Origin: Methanocaldococcus villosus KIN24-T80 | GTDB taxonomy: Archaea; AGJL01; Methanococci; Methanococcales; Methanocaldococcaceae | Direction: 5' to 3' | Assembly: GCF_000371805.1 (NCBI RefSeq) | Contig: NZ_AQUK01000001.1 | Location: 186,001-250,000 of the forward strand | Length of the DNA: 64,000 bases | In this document: piece after piece, positions 47,042-57,573 of the stretch | Layout of the letters: each line of letters opens with the position of its first letter | Numbering within the stretch: position 1 is the first letter of the stretch | Notes under the pieces: model-generated | Seen by the model: the letters and a program-made list of their open reading frames with translations, nothing else | Told to the model about the DNA's origin: nothing | Databases searched by the model: none | Program-made: the position numbers and the translations under genes

Positions 47042-48718
47042 ATGAAAAAACTTATTCTAATCATTCTAATATTATTATTAAGTGGTTGTATATCTAAAGA
47101 AGAAGATATAAGTGATTTTAAAATTTTTGAAGTAAATGATCCCAAAAAATTATTTATTAATAAATATGAATACAACATTTATAAAAATGAATATAAGTTC
47201 TCTGAAACCAATGTTCAAGTTAGAGGAGTTGATGAAGCTGATATTGTTAAGACAAATGGCTGTTTTATTTTTTATTCCCCAACTTCATATTTTAACAAAA
47301 AAACTTATATTATAAACTCTAAAGCATTAAATGTAACAAATGTTATAAAAGATGGTAATCTACTGTATCTAAAAAATAACACATTAATTATAATAAATAG
47401 ATTTAAAAACACTATTACATCATATGACATATCAAATCCAAAAAAGATAAGAGTTATCTGGAAGAAGGTTTTAAATGGTAGTTATGTTGATTCAAGAGTT
47501 TATAAAGACAAAATATATTTAATTATAGCAAAAGGTGATTATCCACAAATTTGGTATGATGTAAAATTAAAATATTACATTCCAAATGTCCCCATATGCA
47601 GAAACTACATTATCTCTGAAATAAATATTAAAAATGGAAAGATTAATAGAGCTATAGCCTTGGCTGGAGGATATAATACCATCATTTATATGTCAAGAAC
47701 TAATATTTATCTAACTTACTATATCTCCCATAGAGATAGGGCTTATCTTGATTTTATAAAAGAGAATGCTGAAAAATATTTTCCAGAAGAGTTATCTAAA
47801 ACTCTCAAAAAGATTATTGATGATAACTTATTTAGTGATGAAGCTAAGCTTTTAGAAGTTAAAAGAAGAATTAATAGTTATATTTACCAACTACCAAAAG
47901 AAGATGCTTTGAACTTAAAAAATATTTTAGATAAAGATTTTACAAATTATTTAAAGAAAAATATATATAAATATGAAAGGACAGGGATTGTTAAAATAGA
48001 TTTAAAAAGCTTTTCAGTGAAAAGCTCATCAGTTCCTGGAAGATTAATTAATAGGTATGCTATGGATGAATATAATGGAAATTTAAGATTAGTAACAACA
48101 TTAGGAGATCCCATAGTTGGATATAGAAATAATGTGTATGTATTAAATAGTAACTTAAAATTAATAGGAAAATTGGAAAATATTGAAGAGGGTAAGAAAA
48201 TTTTTGCTGTTAGATTTTTAAAAGATAAAGTTTTTATAATAACATATTATAGAAAGGATCCTCTTTTAGTAATCTCATTAGATGATCATCCAAAAATTTT
48301 AGGATATCTAAATATTTCAGGATACTCTACATATCTTCATTTTATTAATAATGATAAACTATTGGCTATAGGAAAAGATGATGATGGGAAGATCAAAATA
48401 GATTTATATAATATCTCTAATTATAATAACCCAAAGTTATTAGATAGATTTAAATTAGATAAATTTTGGAGTTTGGCTTTATATAACCCACATGCATTTT
48501 TATGGAATAAAGAAAATAAGATCTTAGCAATTCCTATAGAAAGGAGTGCTTATATTTTTAAAATAGACAATGAAATAAAATTAAAGAAAATTATTGAGCA
48601 TTTGGATTATGTGGAAAGAGTTATTTATATAAATAATCACATCTTCTCTTTATCCCCATCAGAAGTAGTTAAAACAAATATTACATCTTGGAAATCTGAA
48701 AAACTCGTGATAAAATGA
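47042..48718 (+). CDS. secreted beta-propeller lipoprotein
   Basis: A 558-residue protein. Residues 1-18 are a lipoprotein signal ending LLLLSGC. The core begins with [23 protein letters not shown], the signature of the archaeal/bacterial beta-propeller domain family (PF09826). Blade-like repeats continue to the end ([82 protein letters not shown]). An insert at about 245-310 is helical. Probably lipid-anchored outside the cell; function unknown. It shares an ATGA overlap with wecC, suggesting an envelope link. Start ATG 47042 follows GGTGAAAATT. Confidence 0.85.
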   Translation: MKKLILIILILLLSGCISKEEDISDFKIFEVNDPKKLFINKYEYNIYKNEYKFSETNVQVRGVDEADIVKTNGCFIFYSPTSYFNKKTYIINSKALNVTNVIKDGNLLYLKNNTLIIINRFKNTITSYDISNPKKIRVIWKKVLNGSYVDSRVYKDKIYLIIAKGDYPQIWYDVKLKYYIPNVPICRNYIISEINIKNGKINRAIALAGGYNTIIYMSRTNIYLTYYISHRDRAYLDFIKENAEKYFPEELSKTLKKIIDDNLFSDEAKLLEVKRRINSYIYQLPKEDALNLKNILDKDFTNYLKKNIYKYERTGIVKIDLKSFSVKSSSVPGRLINRYAMDEYNGNLRLVTTLGDPIVGYRNNVYVLNSNLKLIGKLENIEEGKKIFAVRFLKDKVFIITYYRKDPLLVISLDDHPKILGYLNISGYSTYLHFINNDKLLAIGKDDDGKIKIDLYNISNYNNPKLLDRFKLDKFWSLALYNPHAFLWNKENKILAIPIERSAYIFKIDNEIKLKKIIEHLDYVERVIYINNHIFSLSPSEVVKTNITSWKSEKLVIK

Positions 48719-49941
48719 AGATTTGTGTCATAGGTTTGGGATATATTGGGCTTCCAACAGCTTCTATGCTGGCTATAAAAGGATTTAAGGTTGTCGGAGT
48801 AGATATAAACAAAAGTAGGGTAGAAGAAATAAAAAATTTAACATTTAAAACAGTTGAAAAAGATTTAGATACTTTGGTTAAAGGAGCCATAAACTCAGGA
48901 AATTTGATTGTAAAAACTGAACCTGAAAAAGCGGATGTTTTTATTATTTGTGTGCCTACTCCAATAGATGAAAATAAAAGATGTGATTTAAGCTATTTAA
49001 ATAAAGCTATTGAAGATATAAAACCATTTTTAAATGAAGATAATTTAATTATTATTGAAAGTACTGTACCTCCAGGAACATGTGAAGAGTTGTATAGAAA
49101 ATTAAATAAAAAAGTATTCTTAGCCTATTGTCCAGAGAGGGTTTTACCAGGAAATTTATTAAAAGAACTTGTTGAGAATGATAGGATTATAGGAGGAATA
49201 AACAAAGAATCTGCTGAAATGGCAAAGAAAATATATGAAAGCTTTGTTAAAGGGGGAATATATTTAACAGATATAAGAACTGCTGAAATGGTTAAATTAA
49301 TGGAAAATATATATAGGGATGTTAATATAGCATTAGCAAATGAGTTTGCTAAGATATGTGATGAACTATCTATAAATGTTTGGGAAGCAATAAACTTAGC
49401 TAACAAACATCCAAGAGTTAATATTCTAAAACCTGGCCCTGGTGTGGGGGGGCATTGTATAAGTATAGATCCTTGGTTTATCGTTGAAAAATCAAAACAT
49501 GCTAAACTAATAAAAACTGCAAGAGAAATTAATGATAACATGCCTCTATATGTTGTTGAAAAGATAAAAAAGCTTAAGCCTAGGAATATAGCTATATTTG
49601 GTGTAGCTTATAAGGGAAATGTTGATGATGTAAGAGAGAGCCCAGCTATTAAAATAGTTGATTTACTCTTAAAAAATTATAATGTTAAGTGCTATGATAG
49701 TTATGTTAAATCATTCACCTACCCACTATATAGCTTAGAAGAAGCTGTTAAAGATGCTGATTTAATTGTTATTTTAGCCGATCATGATGAGTATAAAAAC
49801 TTTTCTGAAGAGGATATAAAAATAATAAAAAAGTTAGTAAGAAGGCATATTATATTTGATACAAAAAATGTTATTAATAAAGATTTATGGGAAAAAGAAG
49901 GTTTTAAAGTTTATTTATTGGGTGATGGACATATTAAATAA
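48715..49941 (+). CDS. wecC: UDP-N-acetyl-D-mannosamine dehydrogenase
   Basis: A 408-residue NAD-dependent sugar-nucleotide dehydrogenase. Features: the Rossmann start [39 protein letters not shown]-type [36 protein letters not shown], and the catalytic-Cys segment [20 protein letters not shown]. The C-terminal domain is [28 protein letters not shown]. It oxidises UDP-ManNAc to UDP-ManNAcA; the epimerase making UDP-ManNAc is at 3512. Its neighbour upstream overlaps by ATGA. The tail overlaps the UbiD-family gene by 8 nt. Confidence 0.95.
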   Translation: MKICVIGLGYIGLPTASMLAIKGFKVVGVDINKSRVEEIKNLTFKTVEKDLDTLVKGAINSGNLIVKTEPEKADVFIICVPTPIDENKRCDLSYLNKAIEDIKPFLNEDNLIIIESTVPPGTCEELYRKLNKKVFLAYCPERVLPGNLLKELVENDRIIGGINKESAEMAKKIYESFVKGGIYLTDIRTAEMVKLMENIYRDVNIALANEFAKICDELSINVWEAINLANKHPRVNILKPGPGVGGHCISIDPWFIVEKSKHAKLIKTAREINDNMPLYVVEKIKKLKPRNIAIFGVAYKGNVDDVRESPAIKIVDLLLKNYNVKCYDSYVKSFTYPLYSLEEAVKDADLIVILADHDEYKNFSEEDIKIIKKLVRRHIIFDTKNVINKDLWEKEGFKVYLLGDGHIK

Positions 49942-51151
49942 TTCTTTCAAATTTTTCTTTACAATTCAATGGTTTTGTTGCATCAATACCAATTTTTGTT
50001 GTTAACCCATCAGAAGAAGGATCTAAAGAAGAACCTTTAGCACCTTTTATTATCACAATATCTCTATCTCCTTGCACTCTTGTGGCTATGGCATACTCAA
50101 TATCATTAATATCAAATATATTGATATCATCATCTACAACAACAACATGTTTTAAACTAGGATGTGAGGCTAAAGCTGAAAGTATAGCATTTTTTCCATC
50201 ACCTTCAGTTTTTTTCTCTATTTGCACTATAGCATGAAGCCAACAGCACCCACCCTCAGTAAGTCTGACATTTTTAACAGATGGGATGGTATTTCTTATG
50301 TATTTAAACATTCTTGGCTCTTGAGGTAATCCCATTAATGTTTTATGCTCAATCCCCCCAGGAAGTAAGGCATGAAATATAAAATTATCTTTAACATATA
50401 TTTTCTCTATTTCAACTATAGGCTGTTTTCTAACTTTATCATAAGTTCCAGTTATATCTACAAAAGGACCTTCATCATCTAACTCATTTAGTATCTTAGC
50501 TTTTATAATAATTTCAGCTTTTGGAACAAGAAAATCTAATGAAAATACATCAACATCAGATAATGATGATGCAAATTTTAATTCATCAAATGTTATATCT
50601 CCTGAAGTAGATGCTGCTAACAAAACTGCAGGATGGTTACCAATTGTTATGTAAACATCCAAATAACCTTTTTCTTTTATAGCTTTATGATAATAATGGT
50701 AGAGATGTCTCTGTTCAACCATCCTTATAACTAAGTGATCTTCTTTAACTAACATCCTATGTATTGACATATTATATCCATAATCTTCATCATATGCTAC
50801 AACTACCCCTGATGTTATATAAGGTCCTGGGTCTTTCTCATAATATATTGGAATTGGCAGGGAATGGATAAAATCTGGGCTCTCTTTTTTATATCCAGAA
50901 AATTTTACAATTTTTGGTTCTTTAAGATCATCTAATTTTTTTAACATAAAGAAAAGAAACTTTTCCTTTTCAACATTAAAAAATTTTGATAAACTATCCC
51001 TACTCCAAAGATTTCCAAGGATCTCATAACCATCAACATCTTTTATATACACTGGTTTTCCATCATATTTTTTTAATACTTTAGCTACTTCATATCTCTT
51101 ATCGGCTTTATTTATGGTTATGGGATTTAATAAATTTATAAATTCTCTCAT
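49934..51151 (-). CDS. UbiD-family prenyl-FMN-dependent decarboxylase
   Basis: A 405-residue member of the UbiD family. Stretches such as [126 protein letters not shown] fit the fold, with the R-E-D acid/base residues expected in the middle. In methanogens without ubiquinone it may act on a mevalonate-pathway or aromatic acid intermediate. I cannot choose between them. Followed by pop5 upstream on the same strand (4-nt gap). Confidence 0.9.
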   Translation of the reverse strand: MREFINLLNPITINKADKRYEVAKVLKKYDGKPVYIKDVDGYEILGNLWSRDSLSKFFNVEKEKFLFFMLKKLDDLKEPKIVKFSGYKKESPDFIHSLPIPIYYEKDPGPYITSGVVVAYDEDYGYNMSIHRMLVKEDHLVIRMVEQRHLYHYYHKAIKEKGYLDVYITIGNHPAVLLAASTSGDITFDELKFASSLSDVDVFSLDFLVPKAEIIIKAKILNELDDEGPFVDITGTYDKVRKQPIVEIEKIYVKDNFIFHALLPGGIEHKTLMGLPQEPRMFKYIRNTIPSVKNVRLTEGGCCWLHAIVQIEKKTEGDGKNAILSALASHPSLKHVVVVDDDINIFDINDIEYAIATRVQGDRDIVIIKGAKGSSLDPSSDGLTTKIGIDATKPLNCKEKFERII

Positions 51152-51155
51152 TTTA

Positions 51156-51533
51156 TCACTTCTTATATTTTTTAACTAGGAACCATCTTTTTGGATTTTT
51201 TATCCCTAAGAATTTTATCTTTGCTTTTCTTATAGTCCCTGATACTCCTAAACAAATAATATTTATATTTTTACCTTTATATTCTCTTACTAATATTAGA
51301 GATGATCTAACAAAATCCACATTTTCTCTTTGACATCTAACTATAACATATGGGTAGGAGTAATAAACTACCCAAGGGTTTGCCTTAGATGTTCCCCAGT
51401 ATCCATAATAATTAATAACAGCCTCTCTAAGTAATCTTATAAATTCACCTTCATCTATAAATCCATCATATAATACTTTAACAGCTAAATATCTTTTCTT
51501 TTCCCTTAATGTTGGTGGCAGAGTTTTTAGCAT
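51156..51533 (-). CDS. rnp2: ribonuclease P protein component 2 (Pop5)
   Basis: A 125-residue protein of the archaeal RNase P holoenzyme: LPPTLREKKRYLAVKVLYDGFIDEGEFIRLLREAVINYYGYWGTSKANPWVVYY, then YVIVRCQRENVDFVRSSLILVREYKGKNINIICLGVSGTIRKAKIKFL, the Pop5 pattern. It works with Rpp30, Rpp21, Rpp29 and L7Ae on the RNA. The start at 51533 (MLKTLPPTLREK) follows GGGGTGTTATTA. Co-transcribed with the UbiD-family gene downstream and divergent from nadC. Confidence 0.92.
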   Translation of the reverse strand: MLKTLPPTLREKKRYLAVKVLYDGFIDEGEFIRLLREAVINYYGYWGTSKANPWVVYYSYPYVIVRCQRENVDFVRSSLILVREYKGKNINIICLGVSGTIRKAKIKFLGIKNPKRWFLVKKYKK

Positions 51534-51557
51534 TAATAACACCCCAATAGTGATAAG

Positions 51558-52400
51558 ATGTTAAAAGACTATGCTTTAAAACTGTTAAAAAAATCTTTGG
51601 AAATAGATGTGGGTTTTGGAGACATAACAAGTTCTATCTTACCAAAAGTAAATGTAGAAGCTGTTATAGTTGCTAAAGAAGAATGTTTATTATGTGGAAT
51701 TAATTTTATAGAGGAATTCTTTAATAGTTATGGTATAAAAACAAAAAAATTAGCTAATGATGGGGATCTTGTTAATGGTGAAATATTAATATTAAATGGA
51801 GATGCAGAAACTATACTAACATTGGAAAGAACAGCTTTAAATTTTTTATCTCATCTTTCAGGTGTGGCAACATATACATATAGAATAATAAAAATTGCTA
51901 AGGAGGTTAATAAAAAAGTTAAGATAGCTTGCACAAGAAAAACTCTACCTCTACTCTCACCACTACAAAAATATGCTGTATATATTGCTGGAGGAGACAC
52001 ACATAGATTCAGACTTGATGACTGTATTTTAATAAAAGATAATCATATTGATATTATGGGGATAAAGGAAGCTATAAGAAAGGCTAAAAAAAATGCTAGT
52101 TTTACAAAAAAGATAGAAGTTGAAGTAAGAAACTTAGAAGAGTTAAAATTAGCTTTAGAAGAGAAGCCTGACATAATTATGCTTGATAACTTCTCCACTG
52201 ATATGGTGGGAAAAGCTTTAAAAATAATTAATGAATTTAAAGAAAAAAATAAATTTAAGCCAATAATAGAAGTGAGTGGGGGGATAAATGAGAAAAATAT
52301 TAAAGAGTATGCTAAATATGATGTAGATGTTATTTCCATAGGAGCACTAACACACTCAGCAAAAAGCATAGACATGAGTTTAAAAATAAAAAGAAAGTGA
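51558..52400 (+). CDS. nadC: nicotinate-nucleotide pyrophosphorylase (QPRTase)
   Basis: A 280-residue enzyme turning quinolinate and PRPP into nicotinate mononucleotide for NAD synthesis. Motifs: DVGFGDITSSILP, ERTALNFLSHLSGVATYTYRI, KIACTRKTLPLLSPLQKYAVYIAGGDTHRFRLDDCILIKDNH, and IEVEVRNLEELKLALEEKPDIIMLDN with ISIGALTHSAKSIDMSLKI at the end. Length is normal. The start follows GTGATAAG. Two small envelope genes and a MinD gene follow on the same strand. Confidence 0.96.
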   Translation: MLKDYALKLLKKSLEIDVGFGDITSSILPKVNVEAVIVAKEECLLCGINFIEEFFNSYGIKTKKLANDGDLVNGEILILNGDAETILTLERTALNFLSHLSGVATYTYRIIKIAKEVNKKVKIACTRKTLPLLSPLQKYAVYIAGGDTHRFRLDDCILIKDNHIDIMGIKEAIRKAKKNASFTKKIEVEVRNLEELKLALEEKPDIIMLDNFSTDMVGKALKIINEFKEKNKFKPIIEVSGGINEKNIKEYAKYDVDVISIGALTHSAKSIDMSLKIKRK

Positions 52401-52406
52401 TGGAGA

Positions 52407-52673
52407 ATGAATTTGATAGATTTATCTATAATATTAATTTTAATTGTAATAGTAGTGATGGTTATTGTAGTATTAAAACTAAAAAGAATTAAAAAGAATT
52501 TAAAAATTAAAGCTAGAAGAATGAAATGGGAAAAAGAATCTACTGAGATAAAATTATTAAAAGAAATTAAAAAATCAATGAAATGTGATGAAATTAGTAA
52601 TGAATCATTTAACAACTTTATAAAAAAATTAGAAGATAATACCTATGATGATAAGTTATTAAAGAGGAAATAA
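52407..52673 (+). CDS. small single-span membrane protein
   Basis: An 88-residue protein of unknown function. Residues 3-27 are one membrane helix (LIDLSIILILIVIVVMVIVVLKL), followed by a strongly basic helix (KRIKKNLKIKARRMKWEKE) and an acidic/polar tail. It starts 7 nt after nadC with TGGAGA in front and ends 2 nt before a lipoprotein gene, so the three are probably one transcript. The length and context support a real gene, although I know no family. Confidence 0.6.
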   Translation: MNLIDLSIILILIVIVVMVIVVLKLKRIKKNLKIKARRMKWEKESTEIKLLKEIKKSMKCDEISNESFNNFIKKLEDNTYDDKLLKRK

Positions 52674-52675
52674 TT

Positions 52676-53242
52676 ATGAAAAAGCTGCTAATAATATTGT
52701 TAATTGTTATTATCACTGGGTGTATAAATAGTGAGAAATCAAATTATTCAAAAGTTGATAAAAATTACAAGAATAACATCAGTGATAATATTAATAAATT
52801 TAATAAATCTTTTTTTAATAAATCTCCAATTAATACATCTAAAGTTCTTTCTAAAGAAAATAGTAAAATAAATTATAATTTTGAAAAAAATATTGATATC
52901 CATAAAATGTTTTTACCATTGAATTATGATAAAGAGTTAGATTTTGAATATGAAATAATAAAGAAGTATGGTAATATAACCTTTGTTATTAGTAAAGAAC
53001 CTTTAGATATCAGTAGAGCTCATATTTATAATGATGTTAATATACATCCTCAGAAAGATAAATTTGGAAATTATATTATTTATGAATTTATACCAAAATA
53101 TGGTAATTTAACAAAAAGTTATTGCTATTATAGAAAGATTGGAGATTATTATATAATATTACAATCAAGTAACTTGAGTAATTTAACAGAAAAATTATGG
53201 AAAAATTGGAGTTATTATCTCTTCTCTCTTTTTAAAGAGTGA
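52676..53242 (+). CDS. putative lipoprotein, unknown function
   Basis: A 188-residue protein. Residues 1-17 (KKLLIILLIVIITGC) end in a lipobox-like TGC, then a long Asn/Lys/Ser-rich linker (17-70). A globular part of about 110 residues follows (FEYEIIKKYGNITFVISKEPLDISRAHIYNDVNIHPQKDKFGNYIIYEFIPKYGNLTKSYCYYRKIGDYYIILQS). Likely lipid-anchored outside the cell; no family recognised. It overlaps the upstream frame of the MinD gene, whose real start is 6 nt after the stop. Confidence 0.65.
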   Translation: MKKLLIILLIVIITGCINSEKSNYSKVDKNYKNNISDNINKFNKSFFNKSPINTSKVLSKENSKINYNFEKNIDIHKMFLPLNYDKELDFEYEIIKKYGNITFVISKEPLDISRAHIYNDVNIHPQKDKFGNYIIYEFIPKYGNLTKSYCYYRKIGDYYIILQSSNLSNLTEKLWKNWSYYLFSLFKE

Positions 53243-53247
53243 TAAAT

Positions 53248-54015
53248 ATGATAATAACAGTTGCTTCTGGTAAAGGAGGTGTTGGAAAAACCACTTGCTC
53301 TGCATCTTTAGCAGTTGCTCTTGCTAAATTAAATAAAAAAGTTCTTGTAGTTGATGGAGATATCTCTATGGCTAATTTAGGAATTTTATTTGATATGGAA
53401 AAGAAAAAACCTTCTTTACATGAAGTATTATCAGGAGAAGCAGATGTTAGAGAAGCTATATATAAGCATAAAACAGGAGTTTTTGTCTTACCTACTAGCT
53501 TATCATTAGATGGATATAGAAAGGCTGATATTGATTTATTTTCAGATGCTATATTGGATGTTGCTGATGAATATGATTATGTTATAATAGATGCCCCTGC
53601 TGGATTAAATAGAGAGATGGCTATTCATTTAGCCATTGCTGACAAACTTTTATTAGTTATAACACCAGAGATGTTCTCCATTGTTGATGCAGCTAGGCTG
53701 AAAGAAAGCTCAGAAATGGCTGGAACTCCACTAATGGGAATAGTGTTAAATAGAGTAGGTAGAGATTTTGGAGAATTGGGTAAAGATGAGATAGAAAGCT
53801 TAATAAAAGGTAAAGTTTTAGTAGAGATTCCTGAAGATGAAAATATTAGAAATGCTGCTCTTAATAAAAAAACTGTTATTGAATATAAACCTAAATCTCC
53901 TGCATCATTAGCATTTATGAAATTGGCATCAATAATAGCAGGAGAGCCTATAAGGATAGAAATTAAAGAGAATTTAGGAATAATAGAGAGAATAAAGAGA
54001 TTGTTCATTCGATAA
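53248..54015 (+). CDS. MinD/ParA-type P-loop ATPase
   Basis: A 255-residue deviant Walker-A ATPase: TVASGKGGVGKTTCSASLAVALAKLNKKVLVVDGDISMANLGILF, then YDYVIIDAPAGLNREMAIHLAIADKLLLVITPEM (switch/Walker B), LMGIVLNRVGRDFGEL, and a C-terminal amphipathic helix (NLGIIERIKRLFIR) that could bind membrane. MinD proteins in archaea position or scaffold membrane structures rather than a MinCE system. Two small envelope proteins are encoded just upstream, with a 5-nt gap. The start at 53248 follows GTGATAAAT. Its tail overlaps the MTIP gene by 11 nt. Confidence 0.9.
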   Translation: MIITVASGKGGVGKTTCSASLAVALAKLNKKVLVVDGDISMANLGILFDMEKKKPSLHEVLSGEADVREAIYKHKTGVFVLPTSLSLDGYRKADIDLFSDAILDVADEYDYVIIDAPAGLNREMAIHLAIADKLLLVITPEMFSIVDAARLKESSEMAGTPLMGIVLNRVGRDFGELGKDEIESLIKGKVLVEIPEDENIRNAALNKKTVIEYKPKSPASLAFMKLASIIAGEPIRIEIKENLGIIERIKRLFIR

Positions 54016-54760
54016 CTGCATATTTTAGTGCATCCTTACATATACAATTTCTTTCTTTAAAATTATATTTTATAAATTCTTCAACCACTTTTAATATCCT
54101 CTCTTCCATTTCTTTTAGAATGTCAAGAACTTCTTTAACAGTTAAACACTTTTGTAACCCACAGGCATAGTTTGTAACATTACACAGGGAGACATAACAC
54201 ATTTCCAATTCTCTTGCCAATACAACTTCAGGATAACCTGTCATTCCTACAACATCACCAAATTTTCTATATATCTCTATTTCTCTCTTTGTTTCAAATC
54301 TTGGACCTTCTGTACATACATAAACTCCTTTTTCATATTCAAAATTATTTTTATTTAAAATATTCTCTAAAACTTCCCTCAATTCTGGACAGTAAGGTTC
54401 AGACAGATCAATATGAACAACTTTTCCATAATCATAAAAAGTTTCTTCTCTTTTTTTTGTAAATTCTACAAAATCAATTGGAATAAAAAACATTCCAGGT
54501 TTTATGTGCTCTTTCATTGAACCAACAGAATTTATAGCTAATATTCTCTCAACACCAAGTTTTTTTAATGCATATATATTAGCCCTATAGTTTATCTTAT
54601 GTGGTGGAATGTTATGCTCAACCCCATGTCTAAATAGGAGGATAACATCTAAGTCTTTATCTCTCATTATCTTAGCTTTTCCATATTTTGTTTCTATTAT
54701 CTCCTCTTTGTCTCCTCTTAAAATATTAGCTATTCCAGTACCACCAATAATAGCTATCAA
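54005..54760 (-). CDS. S-methyl-5'-thioinosine / methylthioadenosine phosphorylase family protein
   Basis: A 251-residue PNP/MTAP-type nucleoside phosphorylase: MIAIIGGTGIANIL, FRHGVEHNIPPHKINYRANIYALKKLGVERILAINSVGSMK (phosphate and ribose sites), YVCTEGPRFETKREIEIYRKFGDVVGMTGYPEVVLARELEMCYVSLCNVTNYACGL. In methanogens the M. jannaschii relative is reported to act on methylthioinosine made by a deaminase. The product, methylthioribose-1-phosphate or 5-deoxyribose-1-phosphate, is a substrate for MtnA, encoded here at 61353. The exact nucleoside cannot be decided by eye. Confidence 0.88.
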   Translation of the reverse strand: MIAIIGGTGIANILRGDKEEIIETKYGKAKIMRDKDLDVILLFRHGVEHNIPPHKINYRANIYALKKLGVERILAINSVGSMKEHIKPGMFFIPIDFVEFTKKREETFYDYGKVVHIDLSEPYCPELREVLENILNKNNFEYEKGVYVCTEGPRFETKREIEIYRKFGDVVGMTGYPEVVLARELEMCYVSLCNVTNYACGLQKCLTVKEVLDILKEMEERILKVVEEFIKYNFKERNCICKDALKYAVIE

Positions 54761-55362
54761 AATTTCACCTTAATCTCTTCTATTTTTTTCCTAAGTTTTA
54801 AATTCTCTAAAAAATATACAATATCACCATGAGTCCTCTCCAAAATTCCTCTTGCTATATCTTGTTTTCTCCTTAAATTATCAACAACATAATAATAATC
54901 AAAAGACATTAAAAAGTCATAAATATCTTCCATAAATTTAAAATACTTTTCAACTTCTTCAACATTATCCTCTTTCATAGCTTCTAACAACTCTCTTCTA
55001 AGCTCGCCAATAACATCAGCCAATCCTAATATATAATTTTCCTCTTTAATGAAATCAAATTCAGAAAATTTTGGAATTGTATTATGATACTTTATTTTAT
55101 ATAATGAATAAGCCTCTATAAATTCTTGCTGTGGTGTTGATAAATAGCTAACAAATTCTGGATATTTGCAAAGGAGATTTAATTTTTTTATGCTTTCAGC
55201 TATATTTTTTAGCTTCTCTTCAATATTTCTTGGCTCATTAGTTTTATGAATCTCTCTTATAAGCATTGCACAATCTCTTGTAATCTCTCTTGCTAACTTT
55301 ATCATCTCCTCTCTTGTACTGTCTTTTTCTTTAAGATAATCTATAAGATATTCCTTACACAT
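54757..55362 (-). CDS. translin-family protein
   Basis: A 201-residue all-helical protein: a charged N-terminal part (STREEMIKLAREITRDCAMLIREIHK) and the translin core LGLADVIGELRRELLEAMKEDNVEEVEKYFKFMEDIYDFLMSFDYYYVVDNLRRKQDIARGILERTHGDI. Archaeal translins bind RNA or single-stranded DNA as octamers; TRAX-like members cleave RNA. Start ATG 55362 follows GGTGATTCTA; the MVIL extension is inside the site. It overlaps the phosphorylase gene by 4 nt, so the two share a transcript. Confidence 0.85.
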   Translation of the reverse strand: MCKEYLIDYLKEKDSTREEMIKLAREITRDCAMLIREIHKTNEPRNIEEKLKNIAESIKKLNLLCKYPEFVSYLSTPQQEFIEAYSLYKIKYHNTIPKFSEFDFIKEENYILGLADVIGELRRELLEAMKEDNVEEVEKYFKFMEDIYDFLMSFDYYYVVDNLRRKQDIARGILERTHGDIVYFLENLKLRKKIEEIKVKF

Positions 55363-55525
55363 TAGAATCACCAAAAGTTTTATATAGCATATATCTTTAG
55401 TTATAGTAAAGATTATATAAGTTTGTGGCTATTTTTATTATTCACATCAAAATCTCTCTTTATTATTATTAATAAATAAACAGCAAGAGTTCCTAATTTA
55501 AATTAAAAAGTATGGAGGTAAGATT

Positions 55526-56524
55526 ATGCCAAAAACTAAAAGACCAAGAAGAGGTTCTTTAGCATTTAGCCCAAGAAAAAGAGCTAAAAGACCAGTTCCA
55601 AGAATAAGAAGTTGGCCAGATGAAGAGAGAGTTAGATTACAAGCATATCCTGTCTATAAAGCAGGAATGACTCATGTATTTATAAAAGAAGATAATCAAA
55701 AAAGCCCAAGAGCTGGGCAAGAAGTATTTACAGCAGCAACAATATTAGAAGCTCCTCCAATCAATGTATTTGGAATAAGAGTTTATGGAAGAAATGAGAG
55801 GAATTATTTAACAACTTTAACTGAAATATGGGCAGATGAGTTTGATAAAGAATTAGAGAGAAAAATAAAACTGCCTAAAAAAGAAGATAGAAAAACTGTT
55901 GATTATTTAGATGAGATAAAAGATAGGATAGAAGATGTTAGGGTATTAGTTCATACAAATCCAAAATTAACATGCTTACCAAAGAAAAAACCAGAAATAT
56001 TGGAAATTAGAATAGGTGGAAAAAGTTTAGAAGAAAGATTAAACTATGCTAAGCAGATATTAGGTAAGCAATTAAACATAACTGATGTTTTCCAAGAAGG
56101 TGAATTAGTTGACACTATAGGAGTAACAAAAGGTAAAGGATTCCAAGGAGTTGTAAAGAGATGGGGAGTTAAAATACAGTTTGGAAAACATGCTAGACAG
56201 GGAGTAGGAAGACATGTAGGGTCTATAGGACCATGGACTCCAAAAATGATTATGTGGACAGTTCCTAGACCAGGGCAAATGGGGTATCATCAGAGGACTG
56301 AATATAATAAAAGAATATTAAAAATAGGAAACAATGGAGAAGAGATCACTCCAAAAGGAGGATTCCCACACTATGGAGTTATAAGAAATAATTACGTCCT
56401 ATTAAAAGGTTCTGTTCAAGGGCCAGCTAAAAGATTAATTGTATTAAGATCAGCTATTAGGCCATCTGAACCATTAATAAAAGTTCCTGAAATAACATAT
56501 ATAAGTACAACACCAAAAAAATAA
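55526..56524 (+). CDS. rpl3: ribosomal protein L3
   Basis: A 332-residue archaeal/eukaryotic-type L3. It begins with [27 protein letters not shown] and contains [83 protein letters not shown], and [25 protein letters not shown]. First gene of a five-gene ribosomal operon with 8-12 nt spacing. Its promoter should lie in the 163-nt AT-rich gap after the translin gene. GGAGGTAAGATT precedes the ATG. Confidence 0.98.
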   Translation: MPKTKRPRRGSLAFSPRKRAKRPVPRIRSWPDEERVRLQAYPVYKAGMTHVFIKEDNQKSPRAGQEVFTAATILEAPPINVFGIRVYGRNERNYLTTLTEIWADEFDKELERKIKLPKKEDRKTVDYLDEIKDRIEDVRVLVHTNPKLTCLPKKKPEILEIRIGGKSLEERLNYAKQILGKQLNITDVFQEGELVDTIGVTKGKGFQGVVKRWGVKIQFGKHARQGVGRHVGSIGPWTPKMIMWTVPRPGQMGYHQRTEYNKRILKIGNNGEEITPKGGFPHYGVIRNNYVLLKGSVQGPAKRLIVLRSAIRPSEPLIKVPEITYISTTPKK

Positions 56525-56535
56525 GGTGAAATGTT

Positions 56536-57291
56536 ATGGAGGCAAATGTATATAATTTAAATGGAGAAGTAATTAAAAAAATTGAACTGCCAGAGATATT
56601 TGAAACAGAATATAGACCTGATTTAATAAAAAGAGCTTTCTTGTCTGCTTTTACAGCTAAGTTACAGCCAAAAGGTACTGATCCATTAGCAGGAAAAAGG
56701 AGATCTGCTGAAAGTTGGGGTAAAGGTTATGGATTAGCAAGAGTTCCAAGATTGCCTGGAGGAAGAGCTGCATTAGCTCCAATGGCTGTTGGGGGTAGAA
56801 GAGCTCATCCTCCAAAAGTAGAAAAGATATTATGGGAAAGAATTAACAAGAAAGAAAGAATCAAAGCAATAAAATCAGCTATTGCTGCAACAGCAAATAT
56901 TGATCTTGTAAGAGAGAGAGGTCATAGATTTAGCATTGAAGAGCTTCCAATAGTTGTAGAGAATGAATTTGAAAATATTAAGAAAACAAAAGAAGTGTTT
57001 GAAATATTTAAAAAATTAAAAATAGATGAAGATGTAATAAGAGCTAAAGAAGGGAAGAAAATAAGAGCTGGAAAAGGAAAAATGAGAGGTAGAAGATACA
57101 AGAAACCAAAGAGTGTTTTAGTTGTTGTTGGGGATAGGTGCGATGCTATTTTGGCCTGCAGAAACTTAGCTGGTGTTGATGTTATAACAGCTAAAGATTT
57201 AAGTATTCTCCACCTTGCTCCAGGAGGAAAAGCTGGAAGATTAACTCTATGGACAGAAAATGCTATTGAAAAGTTAAAAGAGAGATTCTAA
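56536..57291 (+). CDS. rpl4: ribosomal protein L4
   Basis: A 251-residue L4/L1e: [103 protein letters not shown] is unmistakable, including the loop that lines the exit tunnel. A C-terminal segment [40 protein letters not shown] completes the globular domain. Starts 11 nt after L3. Confidence 0.98.
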   Translation: MEANVYNLNGEVIKKIELPEIFETEYRPDLIKRAFLSAFTAKLQPKGTDPLAGKRRSAESWGKGYGLARVPRLPGGRAALAPMAVGGRRAHPPKVEKILWERINKKERIKAIKSAIAATANIDLVRERGHRFSIEELPIVVENEFENIKKTKEVFEIFKKLKIDEDVIRAKEGKKIRAGKGKMRGRRYKKPKSVLVVVGDRCDAILACRNLAGVDVITAKDLSILHLAPGGKAGRLTLWTENAIEKLKERF

Positions 57292-57300
57292 GGTGGAAAC

Positions 57301-57561
57301 ATGGATCCATTTGATGTTATAAAGTATCCAATAGTTTCTGAAAAAACATTAAGATTAATAGAAAATGAAAACAAGTTAGTGTTTATTGTTGATAGAAGAG
57401 CCACAAAGCAAGATATAAAAAGAGCTATGAAAGAGCTTTTTGATGTGGAAGTAGAAAAGGTAAATACATTAATCACTCCAAAAGGAGAAAAAAAGGCTTA
57501 TGTAAAATTGAAGAAAGACTATGATGCTAGTAAAATTGCTGCAAGTTTAGGAATATACTAA
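57301..57561 (+). CDS. rpl23: ribosomal protein L23
   Basis: An 86-residue L23 at the tunnel exit: [69 protein letters not shown]. Standard archaeal length; third gene in the operon, with GGTGGAAAC before the ATG. Confidence 0.98.
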   Translation: MDPFDVIKYPIVSEKTLRLIENENKLVFIVDRRATKQDIKRAMKELFDVEVEKVNTLITPKGEKKAYVKLKKDYDASKIAASLGIY

Positions 57562-57573
57562 AGGTGAGTTGTT

